Below, piece after piece: positions 42,089 through 52,947 of a DNA stretch of 64,000 bases. Each line of letters starts with the position of its first letter. Positions within the stretch are counted from its first letter, which is position 1. Both the position numbers and the translations under genes were made by a program. Under the pieces are notes generated by a model that saw only the letters and a list, made by a program, of their open reading frames with translations, did no database searches and was not told the DNA's origin. The DNA is from Gammaproteobacteria bacterium (lineage in GTDB: Bacteria > Pseudomonadota > Gammaproteobacteria > HK1), in the NCBI GenBank assembly GCA_021773645.1, contig JAJFJU010000003.1:1-64000 (forward strand). Reading direction: 5' to 3'.

Positions 42089-42355
42089 ATGATCCAGGTT
42101 GAAGCCATCAATGAGCGCACCTTCAAAGTCACGGTAACGGCAGCCAGCACCACAACCCACACTGTAACGGTGAACCCCGCCTACCATCAGAAGCTAACCG
42201 GTGGCCGTGTGGAAGCCGCAATATTGGTAGAAAACTCCTCCGAGTTTCTGCTGAAACGTGAGTCCAATACCAGCATCCTGCGGAGCTTCGACCTGCCCGT
42301 CATCGGGCGTTATTTTCCAGAATATGAAAGTACGATACGCGGGATGCTCGAATAG
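42089..42355 (+). CDS. Conserved-looking hypothetical protein, 88 residues
   Basis: I do not recognise this protein. It starts 20 bases after the dehydrogenase stop in the same direction, with AAAGAG nearby, and is rich in Thr and Val at the N-terminus (VTVTAASTTTHTVTVNPAYHQKL), suggesting a beta-rich fold. The C-terminus ends in a short helical segment (RYFPEYESTIRGML). No signal peptide or membrane helix. Codon use looks like its neighbours, so it is probably real and may share the ABM-dehydrogenase transcript. Confidence 0.7.
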   Translation: MIQVEAINERTFKVTVTAASTTTHTVTVNPAYHQKLTGGRVEAAILVENSSEFLLKRESNTSILRSFDLPVIGRYFPEYESTIRGMLE

Positions 42356-42674
42356 CCAGAATATTGAAAAGCTCCTGATGAACTCCAAGTAACGATCAAG
42401 CCTTCGGTAATTTGCTAATAGCTTGTGCGTTTCCGACTTGTGGATTACGGTAGGACAGGCTGCTGGTAATCACGGAGCAACATCAGGCCATGGACATACA
42501 CGGATGTATGGCAGAAATACCCCTCCCATTTGCATGCGTTGGCATGCCCATGCCTATGTCAGGTACTGCGTCCGCTGCCGTGGGATCCTGCTGCATCGTT
42601 GAATATCCATATCCTACCCTGCGGTTCACCGACCCCAACCGTATCGGCTATTACGAATTCAAGGAGAGCTCCAC
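42356..42674. other. Gap upstream of the RTX cluster (319 bases)
   Basis: This gap separates housekeeping genes from the RTX/type I secretion cluster and must hold that cluster's promoter. A 62-codon frame (42490-42678) ends in an ATGA overlap with the next gene but lacks a good ribosome site and looks non-coding. GCATGC-GTT-GGCATGCC (about 42532-42548) gives a local inverted repeat. AAGGAGAG just before 42675 is the ribosome site of the next gene. I see no RNA gene. Confidence 0.5.
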
Positions 42675-43229
42675 ATGATCGGTTTGCTTATGCTGGGGGC
42701 ATTGCTGATTTACCTGATTGTTGCAATCGGGATTACGCGATCGCTTGCAGGGCTCCCTGAGCGGCGACAAAACCGGTGGCTGGTTGCACTCATAAGCCTT
42801 GCCGTGTTTGCGCTCATTCCAACCTGGGATGCAATCCTCGGGCGTATGTATTTCAACCACCTTTGTGAAACCCAAGCCGGAGTGAAGGTATATCAGACCA
42901 TCGAACTGCCGGCGGAGTATTGGGATGAGCGGGGGAATCCGAGGTTTTATAATCAGAAAAATGGAAACCTAGATATCCCTTTAGGCGAATATGTGACGGC
43001 GAAGTCTACAACGAAAAAATATCCCTTTCACATTGAAAAGAAAATTTCCGTTTTAAGAGATAAAGAAACGGGGAAAGAGGTCAGTGAGACAGTGTGGATT
43101 TTGTTCTGGGGTGGATGGGTGGTACGCAATTTGGGTATACATAATACGGCTGATTCTTGTGGTGGAGGTACTGATAGTTATACGGAGTTTGTAGAGAAAC
43201 TATTTAAGCCGGCGGAAGTTGGACAGTAA
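42675..43229 (+). CDS. Membrane-anchored hypothetical protein preceding the RTX lipase
   Basis: 184 residues, no family recognised. Two hydrophobic helices at about 2-24 ([20 protein letters not shown]) and 36-53 ([16 protein letters not shown]) suggest an inner-membrane anchor. They are followed by a ~130-residue soluble domain with a charged middle and an aromatic stretch [12 protein letters not shown]. It is preceded by AAGGAGAG and ends 13 bases ahead of the RTX start codon, so the two are almost certainly cotranscribed. By position it may protect the producer from the lipase, assist its folding, or be unrelated. That is inference. Confidence 0.75.
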   Translation: MIGLLMLGALLIYLIVAIGITRSLAGLPERRQNRWLVALISLAVFALIPTWDAILGRMYFNHLCETQAGVKVYQTIELPAEYWDERGNPRFYNQKNGNLDIPLGEYVTAKSTTKKYPFHIEKKISVLRDKETGKEVSETVWILFWGGWVVRNLGIHNTADSCGGGTDSYTEFVEKLFKPAEVGQ

Positions 43230-43242
43230 AGGAGGACGTATC

Positions 43243-46200
43243 ATGGCGACGATAACGGAATATTTTGAGCAAGCCCAACTTTCTTTGGCTGCATATGCAT
43301 TAAATTTGGAGCAAGGGGCATCTGGTGGTGGCATTCCAGGTGCGCCGAGCGGGTATGCTCGAGCTTTGATCGCATCAGGCATGCCAGAAACCCAAGCCAT
43401 AGCATTCGCCAACACCTATACGGTTATCGACCAGTACACCGACCCGATTAGCGGTTTTTCTGCCACGGTATTCGACAAAGATGGCGTGAAATACTTTGCC
43501 ATTCGGGGCACCGAACCCAGCGATTTTATCAACGACATATTGTTTGCAGACATTATTGGGATCGTGAGCCTGGGCTGGGCACAGGAACAGATCAATGCCA
43601 TGAACGCCTACTTTGGGCGGCTCATTACGCCGGTAGAGTTTGGTGGGAGCGGGCTTTTGAATCAGGACGTCATAGTCGATGTCGCGGGCCATTCGTTGGG
43701 TGGGCATCTGGCAACAGTGTTCGCCTTGTATTGGGATGCACACGTAGGCCATACGTATACCTATAACGGTGCGGGGACCGGTGCCGATGGGCTAGGTGCT
43801 GCGATGGTGCAATTGCAAGAGATACTGGACCTCACGTCTGGCGCCCCCATACCGAACGACAAGATCACCAACCTCTATGCCGAAGTGGGTCTGGAAGTGA
43901 CCGCTGGAGTTGGCGTTCTATTTGGAAGCGTTGCGCCGCTCTTCATTGAAGATCAAGGGCCAACCCAGTTTGGAAATCATTCTATCGTGCCACTGACCGA
44001 TTCACTTGCCGTCTATGACCTGCTCGCCAGAATCGATAATAATCTGAACAACGAAGGCGGCCTGGCCACAATCACCGGCCTCCTTGAAGCCGCCTCCAAT
44101 ATCGCCGGGAACAGCCTGGAAAACATCGTCAATTCCCTTGGTGATCTGCTCGGTTACGGGGAAGCGGTTGGGTTAGATGATCGGGACAACCTCTACACAC
44201 GAATAAACGAAATCCTGTATATCGCCCCGGATACTCCGCGTGACTATGCGGGCCTCAATATCCGGGTTTTTGGCACCACTGCTACCGATGGCACCTTCAC
44301 GCCCTTCACTGCGTCTGAGATTAAAACTGCGGTAGAAAATGGCGGTATCGCGCACCGCTATGCCCTGGAGCAGCTCCTCCCTTTTATGATCACTGGCGAC
44401 GATTTCCTCTACGACAAACACAACACTAAGCAGCAACTCGACGCCGACAACTTCTCCAACGAATACCTCACCGACCGCTCCGGGTTTCTTGCCCTCAAAC
44501 TCATGATGGCCACCACCGACACCCTTGGCTACGCGGGCAACAAGATTTTCGAAGATAAGGCCAGCGGACTCATCATCCAGGGAGCCATGGCAATCACGGG
44601 CGGTCGCTACGTTTTCGGTAGTGAAGCGGGCGAAGAGCTGAAGGGGCTTAGCATTGACGACCACCTCTACGGCCGTGGCGGCTCCGATGCTCTACATGGT
44701 AAAGGTGGCGACGACTACCTGGAGGGCAACAAGGGCTATGACGTTCTTGATGGGGGTGAAGGTGACGACATCCTCAAGGGGGGTGAAGGTTGGGATACCT
44801 ATCTTTACCAGGCCGGAGGCGGCCATGACACCATCGACGACAGCGACGGTATTGGCCGTATTTTCTTTAAAGATAACTCGCTTGGCTGGCAGGCCTTAAA
44901 CGGCGGTCACAAAAAGTCTGGTGACAGCGCCTACACCAGCACCGATAGCCTGATGACCTATAATTGGAGCGGTGTGAATGGAAGCGCGCTTACCCTTACC
45001 ATTGCCGGCGAGGCTGGCAGCATCACTGTGGAGAACTTCTCCGCCGGAAACCTCGGCATTACCTTCCTCGACGAAACCGTTCCGGGAGAAACCACCCTCA
45101 CCCTCCAGGGCGACCGTGTGCCTCTCGATCAGGAGCCCGGCACGGACGGTATCCAGCTTGGCTTTGATAGTCTGGGAAACGTCATTACCGACCCCAATAT
45201 CGTCGAGGCCAGGGCGGACATCCTGTATGGCGGTGCCGATAACGACGAAATCTTTGGTGGCGAACTGAGTGATACCTTGCGCGGTAATGCCGGGGACGAT
45301 CTTCTGGACGGTGGTGCCGACGATGATCAGTTGTTTGGCGGTGGGGACAATGATCGTCTGCGTGGTGGCGATGGACAGGACCGCGTCCAAGGCGATGCTG
45401 GTAACGATATCATCGAAGGCGGCGCCGATACCGACATCCTGGTAGGAGGCATTGGCAATGACCATCTGTATGCCGATGTAGAGATCGATCTGGCTACGGC
45501 AATCGATTCCGATAACACCCCTGCAGACACCACCCGCGACTGGCTTAATGGTGGTTCTGGAGATGATGTGGTGGTGGGTGATGCCGGCGTCAACGGTCTT
45601 GCCGGAGGTGGCGGCAATGACCTGATCATCGGTGGCGCAGGTACGGACTATATCTTTGGCGACGCTGATTACACCGCGCAAAGTTTCGACTGGACGGTTA
45701 GTTCATCCTTTACCTTCGATCCCGTCATCGGGCTTGTCGGGCCTGCTGATAGTGGTACGGATACCATCTATGCCGGGGGCAGTAATGACTATGTATGGGC
45801 TGGTGCCGGAGATGATGTTGTTTATGGTCAGGGAGATGTCGATAACTTAATAGGAGAGGCGGGTAACGACAGCCTGCTGGGCGGGACAGGCGATGATTTT
45901 CTTTGGGGTGATGCTTCCTCCACCCCGATTAGTGCACACGGGGATGATTACCTGGATGGCGGCGCCGGCGATGACACATTGCGTGGTCAAGGCGGCAATG
46001 ATGTCCTGTTCGGAGGCGCGGATAACGATACCTTATACGGCGATGCCTCAAATATTCCCTTTACCCAGCACGGCGATGACACGCTGGATGGCGGCATTGG
46101 CAATGATGTGTTGTACGGTCAAGGTGGCAACGACACCCTGTTTGGTGGCGCTGGCGGTGACACCCTCTATGGCGCACAGGGTAACGATGCTTTGTATGGC

Positions 46201-49053
46201 GATGCAGATGACGACACGCTTTATGGAGATGTCGGCGACGACACTTTGGCTGGTGGTATCGGCAACGACATCCTCGAAGGTGGTGCCGGTCGCGATAGCT
46301 ATCTGTACAACCTGGGTGATGGTACGGATAGCGTGCTGGACAGCGGGGCTAACACACTTCGCTTCAGCGCTGGTATCAGCATTGCAGATCTTGCCATTAC
46401 TCCATCACAGGGCACCTTCAACATTAATCTCCCCGATGGCGGGACCGTACAATTGCAAGGCTTCTTTCCAATCAATGCCACCAGCACGCTCAGTATCGAT
46501 CGAGTCGAATTTGCCGATGGGACGACTTTGGGCCAGGAGCAACTGCTGGTGCTTGGCGCCAACCAGGATGGTACGCCTCAGGCCGATGTCATCTACGGCA
46601 GTGATGGTGACGATATACAGCAAGGTAATGGTGGGAATGATTTTCTATACGGCCTTGATGGAGCCGATAGGCTTTTCGGCGGGGGCGGGAACGACACACT
46701 GTTCGGACTCGATGGTGACGATACGCTTGATGGCGGTAATGGTGATGATGTACTTGATGGCTGGCTAGGCAATGACACCCTCAACGGTGGTGCAGGCAAT
46801 GATCTGTTATCGGGCGTACATGGTGACGACATGCTGGATGGTGGCCAGGGCAATGACACCTTGCAGGGTGATCTCGGCAATGATGAGCTGTACGGAGGCG
46901 CGGGGGATGATCTCCTGATCGGAGGTGTTGGAAATGACCTGCTGGCTGGCGGAGAAGGACACGATACCTACGTCTATGGCCTCCTCGATGGGTCGGATAG
47001 CCTGGTGGACAGTGGTAGTAATACCCTGCGTTTCGGTGTGGGACTGTTTGGTGGCGGCATAACGGTCTCGGACATCAGCGTTACGCTTGCCGCCGATACC
47101 TTCAATATAAATTTACCTTTCGATGGCGCCGTTCAAATTCAGAATTTCGACCCGAGCGATCCCGCCAACACACTCGGCATTGATCGGGTCGAATTCTCCG
47201 ATGGCAGCACCATGGACCAGGTTCAGTTACTGGCGCTCGCCTCTGCTACCAGTGGTACTTCCCAGAACGATACTCTTTACGGAAGTGATGGTAATGATGT
47301 GCTTCAGGGGGGCGCTGGTGACGACATTTTATTTGGTGGGAGGGGCAGTGACAGCTTGTCTGGTGGCGCCGGTAGCGACACGTTGAATGGATGGCGTGGC
47401 CACGACACCCTTGAGGGCGGTGCCGACCACGATACCTATGTCTACAATCTTGGCGATGGCATAGATACCCTGATTGATAGCGGTAGCAACACGCTGAGCT
47501 TTGGGGCGGGTATAGACCCTATGGGCCCTATCCTGTCGGCGGGCTCCCTCAAATTGAATTTTTCCGATGGCGGGGCGATCCACATTGAGGGTTTTGACCC
47601 CGATGATCCGGTCAACAGCTTGTCTATCGACCAGTTCAAGTTTGCTGATGGCACCATCCTGAATCCGACGCAATTGCTCTCCAGAGGCTTGGACCTTGAT
47701 GGCACCGATCTGGATGACACCATCAACGGCACTGCAGTTATAGATCGGATGAAGGGCTTTGCCGGGAATGACACCTTAGTGGGCAATGCCGGTGACGACT
47801 GGCTTGATGGTGGAGTTGGCAGCGATACACTTGACGGCGGTGTGGGTGTGGACACCTATGTCTTCGGTCGGGGTTACGGCCAGGACGTGATCACCCCACA
47901 AAGTGTGCTTGATGCCGGGGACATCATTGAAATGGATGTGGCTCCCGAGCAGATCCTTACCAGCCGGGAAGGAATGGACCTCGTATTTGCCATCGACGGT
48001 ACCCAGGATCGCCTGACCGTACAGGAGTTTTTTTCTGATGGTGGAGATTACCCCTTAACTGAAGTGCGCTTTGCGGACAGTAGCGTGTGGGACTTGCCGG
48101 CAATCCTCGAGCAGATGGAACAGCCACTGGCATTGCTCATACCGCCCGAAGATCGCACGCTACTCAAGTATCTCCCCTTCTCCTTTAACCTGCCGGCCGA
48201 CACCTTCAGCAGTGGCGCACCACTTACGTATAGTTCGACCCTCGCGGAGGGCTCCTCTCTGCCCCCATGGCTTATCTTTGATCCGCTCACGCTGGGCTAT
48301 TCTGGAAACCCAGTTCGCGATGGTGGGACCTACAACATCCAGCTCCTTGCCCAAGATCAAAATGGCACCCTCGGGGAGGCGACGTACACGCTATCCGTAG
48401 ACGCTAATCCCGTTGCCGTTCTTGGTACAAATAGCAGAGACCGGTTGGTGGGTATGGGCGGTAATGACATCTTCGATGGTCAGGGTGGGCGTGACCTTCT
48501 CAAGGGTAGAAACGGAGATGATCTGATTTATGGTGGCACCGGGGATGACAAGCTCAAGGGCCAAAAAGGCAACGATCTACTCCATGGTGATGAGGGGGAT
48601 GACAAACTCACGGGAGGACGCGGTGATGATGTGCTCGTAGGCGGTTGGGGGAATGATCGTTTGGTTGGTGGCCGAGGTGATGATAGCTATTTGTTCGGAT
48701 TGGGCGACGGGCATGATTCTATTCGGGACAGACAGGGTGATGATCAGTTGCTTTTCGGTGAGGGAATAGCTGCCGATGATCTATGGTTCTGGCGGGAACA
48801 TCAGGATCTGAATATTGGTGTATTGGGAGGCAATGAGCGCATTACCATGGACCATTGGTATGGTAATCGGCGCCCAACATCCATAGATTCCTTTGTTAGC
48901 AGTGATGGCCAGATATTACTGGAAGCACAGGTGGCAAAATTGGTCAGTGCCATGGCGAGCTTTGTACCAACGCCCTCTGGGGCACTTAGTCCACCGCCGG
49001 AACTTCGTGATGAGGTTCAGAGTGTAATTGCCGCGAGTTGGCAGCCAATCTAG
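43243..49053 (+). CDS. Giant RTX protein with N-terminal lipase-like domain
   Basis: 1936 residues from the ATG at 43243, chosen because GGAGG lies 7 bases upstream. Residues ~60-260 form a class 3 lipase-like alpha/beta hydrolase with the nucleophile elbow AGHSLGG (Ser151) and a probable catalytic His246 in NHSIVPLTD. About 65 RTX nonapeptides (GGxGxDxLx) follow in blocks near 464-545, 657-810, 838-1040, 1110-1250, 1340-1400, 1505-1540 and 1725-1825, alternating with haemolysin-type related domains. A cadherin/Ig-like domain lies at ~1630-1720. The end ([12 protein letters not shown]) is typical of type I secreted proteins. It has no N-terminal signal. Calcium-folded export through the downstream transporter is expected; the lipid substrate is unknown. 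Confidence 0.92.
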   Translation: MATITEYFEQAQLSLAAYALNLEQGASGGGIPGAPSGYARALIASGMPETQAIAFANTYTVIDQYTDPISGFSATVFDKDGVKYFAIRGTEPSDFINDILFADIIGIVSLGWAQEQINAMNAYFGRLITPVEFGGSGLLNQDVIVDVAGHSLGGHLATVFALYWDAHVGHTYTYNGAGTGADGLGAAMVQLQEILDLTSGAPIPNDKITNLYAEVGLEVTAGVGVLFGSVAPLFIEDQGPTQFGNHSIVPLTDSLAVYDLLARIDNNLNNEGGLATITGLLEAASNIAGNSLENIVNSLGDLLGYGEAVGLDDRDNLYTRINEILYIAPDTPRDYAGLNIRVFGTTATDGTFTPFTASEIKTAVENGGIAHRYALEQLLPFMITGDDFLYDKHNTKQQLDADNFSNEYLTDRSGFLALKLMMATTDTLGYAGNKIFEDKASGLIIQGAMAITGGRYVFGSEAGEELKGLSIDDHLYGRGGSDALHGKGGDDYLEGNKGYDVLDGGEGDDILKGGEGWDTYLYQAGGGHDTIDDSDGIGRIFFKDNSLGWQALNGGHKKSGDSAYTSTDSLMTYNWSGVNGSALTLTIAGEAGSITVENFSAGNLGITFLDETVPGETTLTLQGDRVPLDQEPGTDGIQLGFDSLGNVITDPNIVEARADILYGGADNDEIFGGELSDTLRGNAGDDLLDGGADDDQLFGGGDNDRLRGGDGQDRVQGDAGNDIIEGGADTDILVGGIGNDHLYADVEIDLATAIDSDNTPADTTRDWLNGGSGDDVVVGDAGVNGLAGGGGNDLIIGGAGTDYIFGDADYTAQSFDWTVSSSFTFDPVIGLVGPADSGTDTIYAGGSNDYVWAGAGDDVVYGQGDVDNLIGEAGNDSLLGGTGDDFLWGDASSTPISAHGDDYLDGGAGDDTLRGQGGNDVLFGGADNDTLYGDASNIPFTQHGDDTLDGGIGNDVLYGQGGNDTLFGGAGGDTLYGAQGNDALYGDADDDTLYGDVGDDTLAGGIGNDILEGGAGRDSYLYNLGDGTDSVLDSGANTLRFSAGISIADLAITPSQGTFNINLPDGGTVQLQGFFPINATSTLSIDRVEFADGTTLGQEQLLVLGANQDGTPQADVIYGSDGDDIQQGNGGNDFLYGLDGADRLFGGGGNDTLFGLDGDDTLDGGNGDDVLDGWLGNDTLNGGAGNDLLSGVHGDDMLDGGQGNDTLQGDLGNDELYGGAGDDLLIGGVGNDLLAGGEGHDTYVYGLLDGSDSLVDSGSNTLRFGVGLFGGGITVSDISVTLAADTFNINLPFDGAVQIQNFDPSDPANTLGIDRVEFSDGSTMDQVQLLALASATSGTSQNDTLYGSDGNDVLQGGAGDDILFGGRGSDSLSGGAGSDTLNGWRGHDTLEGGADHDTYVYNLGDGIDTLIDSGSNTLSFGAGIDPMGPILSAGSLKLNFSDGGAIHIEGFDPDDPVNSLSIDQFKFADGTILNPTQLLSRGLDLDGTDLDDTINGTAVIDRMKGFAGNDTLVGNAGDDWLDGGVGSDTLDGGVGVDTYVFGRGYGQDVITPQSVLDAGDIIEMDVAPEQILTSREGMDLVFAIDGTQDRLTVQEFFSDGGDYPLTEVRFADSSVWDLPAILEQMEQPLALLIPPEDRTLLKYLPFSFNLPADTFSSGAPLTYSSTLAEGSSLPPWLIFDPLTLGYSGNPVRDGGTYNIQLLAQDQNGTLGEATYTLSVDANPVAVLGTNSRDRLVGMGGNDIFDGQGGRDLLKGRNGDDLIYGGTGDDKLKGQKGNDLLHGDEGDDKLTGGRGDDVLVGGWGNDRLVGGRGDDSYLFGLGDGHDSIRDRQGDDQLLFGEGIAADDLWFWREHQDLNIGVLGGNERITMDHWYGNRRPTSIDSFVSSDGQILLEAQVAKLVSAMASFVPTPSGALSPPPELRDEVQSVIAASWQPI
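46297..47682 (+). repeat. Three diverged copies of an ~85-residue module within the RTX gene
   Basis: Residues ~1019-1104, 1242-1332 and 1398-1480 of the RTX protein repeat the pattern YxYxLxDGxDSxxDSGxNTLxFxxG ... FNINLPDGG ... [13 protein letters not shown] ... QLL. Each follows an RTX block and corresponds to a haemolysin-type calcium-binding related domain. The copies are diverged, not identical, so they result from old internal duplication. Confidence 0.8.
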
Positions 49054-49079
49054 AAAATTCCAAAAAAATAGCGAACCGC

Positions 49080-51227
49080 ATGGAAGCAGTTCAAAAAAAA
49101 ATGGATAACACTGTGTCGAATGCTATCGATACGGGCCTCGTTTGTCTGACCATACTCGCGCGTTTGCATCAGGTGGCAGTTGACCCCGGGCAACTCCAAC
49201 ACCAGTTTGGTGTGAGTGGAAAGTCTTTCGAGATTGCGGATATTCTGCTGGCAGCCCGTTGGCTCAAGCTGAAGGCGCGTCGGGTTCGCAGTGACTGGAA
49301 ACGTTTGCAAAATACCCCGCTGCCGGTGATGGCCCGTCATACAGATGGACATTTTTTTATTATTGCCCGCTTGGCGGAAGATAAGCTGCTAATTCAGGAT
49401 CCACAGGGGCGGCGTCCGCTAAGCATTGATCGGGAGCAGTTTGAAAAAAACTGGTGTGGTGAGCTGATCCTCGTTACCCGTCGTGCCGAGCTGCTGGATA
49501 ACTTTAGGCGCTTTGATTTCTCCTGGTTTATTCCCGCCATCCTGAAATATAAAAAGCTGTTTGCAGAAGTTTTGCTGGCTTCTTTTTTTGTGCAGTTGTT
49601 TGCCCTGGTAACACCGCTGTTTTTTCAGGTGATTATCGACAAAGTATTGGTACATCGTGGTTTGACCACCCTGGATGTATTGGCCGTTGGCTTGCTGGTG
49701 ATCGCCTTCTTTGAGGTGCTCCTAACCGGCCTGCGCAGTTATGTATTCGCTCACACCTCCAATCGCATTGACGTGATGCTCGGAGCGCGATTGTTTGGTC
49801 ACTTGATGGCCTTGCCCATCAGCTATTTCGAATCGCGGCGGGTGGGAGATACCGTGGCCCGCGTTCGTGAGTTGGAAAGTATCCGAAATTTCCTCACTGG
49901 CTCGGCCATGATGTCGGTGATCGATCTGTTTTTCATCTTCGTGTTTCTCACCGTGATGTATTTCTACAGTCCGTTGCTCACCTGGGTGGTGATTGGTGCC
50001 ATTCCGCTTTATGTACTGTTGTCAGCCCTTATTACTCCGGTGCTGCGCGCACGCCTACATGAGAAATTTAATCGCGGTGCAGAGAATCAGGCTTTTCTGG
50101 TGGAGTCCATCCATGGCATCGAGACCATCAAGGCGGCTGCCATCGAGCCACAGAATCAGCGCCGTTGGGAGGAACAGCTGGCGGCCTATGTCAGTGCCGG
50201 CTTCAAGGCGACAAACCTAGGAAACATCGCCGGACAGATCGCCTCATTCATCAACAAGGTGACGATTGCCCTGATCCTGTGGGTTGGCGCCAGGCAAGTG
50301 ATGGAGGGAGATTTGAGTGTCGGGCAGCTGGTCGCTTTTAATATGCTGGCCGCCCGCGTCAGCGGTCCGATCTTGAAGATTGTGCAGCTATGGCAGGAGT
50401 TTCAACAGGCCGGCATCTCGGTGCAACGGCTCGGCGATATACTTAATGCCCAACGGGAACCTGCTCATAGCCCCACGCGAAGTTCTTTGCCCAAGCTCCG
50501 GGGTCGCATCACCTTCAAGCATGTGAGCTTCCGCTATCGTCCCGATGGTCCTCAGATTCTGCACGATATCAGCATCGATATTTCTCCTGGGCAAGTCATC
50601 GGTATCGTCGGCCGATCCGGTTCTGGAAAAAGCACGCTTACCAAGCTAATCCAGCGGCTGCACGTGCCGGAGTCCGGGCGGGTGCTGGTGGATGGCGTCG
50701 ATCTGTCCATGGTCGACCCGGTGTGGCTGCGGCGTAGCCTCGGCGTGGTGTTGCAGGAGAACTTTCTATTCAATCGCTCGATCCGTGAAAACATTGCCAT
50801 TAGCGATCCGGCCATGCCCATGGAGGCGGTTACACACGCGGCCACCTTGTCTGGCGCGCATGAATTTATCCTTGAATTAGCCGATGGCTACGACATGCTG
50901 GTGGGGGAACATGGCTGCAATCTCTCTGGTGGACAGCGTCAACGCCTTGCCATCGCACGTGCCCTGGTGGGCGATCCCAGAATTTTAATCTTCGATGAGG
51001 CAACCTCGGCGCTGGACTACGAATCGGAATGCATCATCCAGAAAAATATGCGCCATATCTGCAAGGGCCGAACCGTATTCATCATTGCTCATCGCCTGAG
51101 TGCGGTGCGCCAGGCCGATCATCTCATCGTGCTGGAGCAGGGACGGATTGTAGAGCAGGGCCATCCCGATGAGTTGAGAAAACAGCAGGGTCGTTATGCC
51201 GAGTTGTATGCGCATCAGGTTGGCTAA
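49080..51227 (+). CDS. Type I secretion ABC transporter (HlyB/RtxB-like)
   Basis: Exports the RTX protein from the inner membrane together with the next gene product and an outer-membrane TolC. The frame is open from 49038; the ATG at 49080 (715 residues) is chosen, though no clear ribosome site supports it and 49101 is an alternative. Order: a C39-like domain (about 1-130) whose catalytic Cys position is Thr (DTGLVCL), so it is probably non-cleaving as in HlyB; six helices; and the ATPase with GRSGSGKSTLTKL, LSGGQRQRLAIARAL and ILIFDEATSALD. It follows the RTX gene by 26 bases. Confidence 0.93.
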   Translation: MEAVQKKMDNTVSNAIDTGLVCLTILARLHQVAVDPGQLQHQFGVSGKSFEIADILLAARWLKLKARRVRSDWKRLQNTPLPVMARHTDGHFFIIARLAEDKLLIQDPQGRRPLSIDREQFEKNWCGELILVTRRAELLDNFRRFDFSWFIPAILKYKKLFAEVLLASFFVQLFALVTPLFFQVIIDKVLVHRGLTTLDVLAVGLLVIAFFEVLLTGLRSYVFAHTSNRIDVMLGARLFGHLMALPISYFESRRVGDTVARVRELESIRNFLTGSAMMSVIDLFFIFVFLTVMYFYSPLLTWVVIGAIPLYVLLSALITPVLRARLHEKFNRGAENQAFLVESIHGIETIKAAAIEPQNQRRWEEQLAAYVSAGFKATNLGNIAGQIASFINKVTIALILWVGARQVMEGDLSVGQLVAFNMLAARVSGPILKIVQLWQEFQQAGISVQRLGDILNAQREPAHSPTRSSLPKLRGRITFKHVSFRYRPDGPQILHDISIDISPGQVIGIVGRSGSGKSTLTKLIQRLHVPESGRVLVDGVDLSMVDPVWLRRSLGVVLQENFLFNRSIRENIAISDPAMPMEAVTHAATLSGAHEFILELADGYDMLVGEHGCNLSGGQRQRLAIARALVGDPRILIFDEATSALDYESECIIQKNMRHICKGRTVFIIAHRLSAVRQADHLIVLEQGRIVEQGHPDELRKQQGRYAELYAHQVG

Positions 51228-52552
51228 TGGCACGATTCTTTTTCAGCCGGAAGAGTAACAGCGAGGCCCTGCAGTTTCTGCCGGCCGCACTGGAAATTCA
51301 GCAGACGCCCCCCTCGCCCGTAGGCCGCATTATTTTGTGGTCGGTTATGATCTTTTTTGTCGTGGCCTTCGCATGGGCAGTCATCGGTGAAGTGGATATC
51401 GTCGCGGTCGCGCAAGGCAAGATCCTGCCCACTACTAGAATCAAGCTGATACAGCCGCTGGAGACCAGTGTCATTACGGCTATTCATGTCAGCGAAGATG
51501 TGCGGGTTAAGCAGGGTGATGTGTTGATCGAACTGGATGCCACGGCAACCCGTGCGGACCGGGATCGGCTGATCGCGGAACAACAGGCTACGCTCCGGGA
51601 TCAACTTCGGCTACGCGCTTTGCTTCAGGCGCTGGAGAATGGGGTAGTAGCGGAAAAAACGGGTGCTTCGTTACTACATCAAAGAATTGCATCCGAGTGG
51701 CTTGATTATCAATCTCGCCTCGATGAAATTCGTCATCAGATCAAACAAAAGCAGGCAGAGAGGGCCGCCACCCGAGCCCGTATTTCACAACTCAATGCGA
51801 CCATTCCCCTGATCTCAGAGCGTGCGGTATCTCTTAAAAAGCTGCTGAAAAAAAATATGGTGTCCCGCACCCAATGGTTGGAGCTGGAGCAACTGCGTGT
51901 GCAACAGACACGGGAACGTGAGATACAACGCAAATTGTTGATCGCTAACAGCGCGGGCATCGCATCGCTGAATGAGCGCAAGACTACGCTCAAGGCCAAC
52001 AGCCGTTCCCGCTGGTTGCAGGCATTGGCCGAGGTGGAGGTGCGCCTCATGGTGAATCGGGAGGAATTGCAAAAGGCCGAACAAAGAAACATCCGCCAGC
52101 AGCTGCGGGCACCGGTGGCTGGTGTGGTCAAGCAATTGAGCGTCTATACCATTGGTGGAGTGGTGACCCCTGCACAGCAATTGATGCAAATCGTGCCGGA
52201 GGGCCGCAGCCTCCAGGTTGAGGCCTGGGTGCAAAACAAGGACATTGGTTTTGTAAAGGAGGGGCAGACTGCGGAGATCAAGATTGAGGCCTTTCCATTT
52301 ACCAAATACGGCACCATCGATGGCCGCATCGTGTCACTTTCTGATGATGCTATCAGCAGCGAAGAGGATGGCTTGATTTACAGCGCCCAAGTGGCGATGG
52401 ACCGGACTACCATTCGTGTAGAGGGCAAAGAGGTCAATCTGTCACCGGGCATGCGCGTGAGTGTCGAGGCAAAAATCGGCAAGCGCCGGATTATCGAATA
52501 TCTGCTGGCGCCATTACTACGCTACAAAAGCGAGAGCATTCGGGAACGCTAA
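51227..52552 (+). CDS. Type I secretion membrane fusion protein (HlyD family)
   Basis: Periplasmic adaptor linking the ABC transporter to TolC. It is 441 residues. One N-terminal membrane helix (about 33-56, WSVMIFFVVAFAWAVIGEVD) is followed by the biotinyl-like half motif (IKLIQPLETSVITAIHVSEDVRV), long coiled coils (about 100-270) and the second lipoyl half (LRAPVAGVVKQLSVYTIGGVV). The start ATG overlaps the transporter stop (TAATG). No TolC gene is seen nearby, so a shared one elsewhere is likely. Confidence 0.94.
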   Translation: MARFFFSRKSNSEALQFLPAALEIQQTPPSPVGRIILWSVMIFFVVAFAWAVIGEVDIVAVAQGKILPTTRIKLIQPLETSVITAIHVSEDVRVKQGDVLIELDATATRADRDRLIAEQQATLRDQLRLRALLQALENGVVAEKTGASLLHQRIASEWLDYQSRLDEIRHQIKQKQAERAATRARISQLNATIPLISERAVSLKKLLKKNMVSRTQWLELEQLRVQQTREREIQRKLLIANSAGIASLNERKTTLKANSRSRWLQALAEVEVRLMVNREELQKAEQRNIRQQLRAPVAGVVKQLSVYTIGGVVTPAQQLMQIVPEGRSLQVEAWVQNKDIGFVKEGQTAEIKIEAFPFTKYGTIDGRIVSLSDDAISSEEDGLIYSAQVAMDRTTIRVEGKEVNLSPGMRVSVEAKIGKRRIIEYLLAPLLRYKSESIRER

Positions 52553-52557
52553 CTAAG

Positions 52558-52947
52558 TTAGTACTGAATAACTGCCAGGCGCTTTATTTGCCGGAAGTGC
52601 TTTTTACCCAAGCCCAGGCGATCCACAGAGATATTGGCGAGGCCCTTGTTATTTGTGCAGGCCGTCACCGTTTCACTACCCCAGGCCTTGAAGCGTTTTG
52701 AAGTGAGCAGATGGCGCCGGCAGTTGTTGTCGTAGACGGTCAGCATCTTGCGAAAGCTGGAGCCGTTTTTGATGATCACCTTGATTCGTACGGGGATATA
52801 GGCAGTTTTTGCCGCGTCGCTATCGGGGACGGATTCTGTCGGCGCTTGCTGCGCGGTGGCGATGGCTGGGCAGCCAAGGAGCGCGAAAAGTAACAGGATT
52901 ATTCTGGTGCCATGCAGCTTCAGGGCGGCCCGGTGAGCCGGGTTCAT
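52558..52947 (-). CDS. Hypothetical exported protein, 129 residues
   Basis: Not recognised. A signal peptide covers about 1-32 (hydrophobic IILLLFALLGCPAIA, cleavage near ATA-QQ). The mature part is basic, with VRIKVIIKNGSSFRKMLTVYDNNCRRH and a second Cys in VTACTNN, so one disulfide is possible. It is 4 bases overlapped with hisH upstream and converges on the secretion adaptor gene with 5 bases between stops. It occupies the place where hisA is usual. Confidence 0.65.
   Translation of the reverse strand: MNPAHRAALKLHGTRIILLLFALLGCPAIATAQQAPTESVPDSDAAKTAYIPVRIKVIIKNGSSFRKMLTVYDNNCRRHLLTSKRFKAWGSETVTACTNNKGLANISVDRLGLGKKHFRQIKRLAVIQY

Noticed and set aside
42490-42678. 62-codon frame ending in an ATGA overlap with the RTX-cluster membrane protein gene
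   Set aside because: No proper ribosome site and an odd residue mix. The overlap alone is not enough; left as unproven.
44896-45681. Open frame antisense to the RTX gene (261 codons)
   Set aside because: It mirrors the repeated RTX coding pattern and shows no independent start signal.
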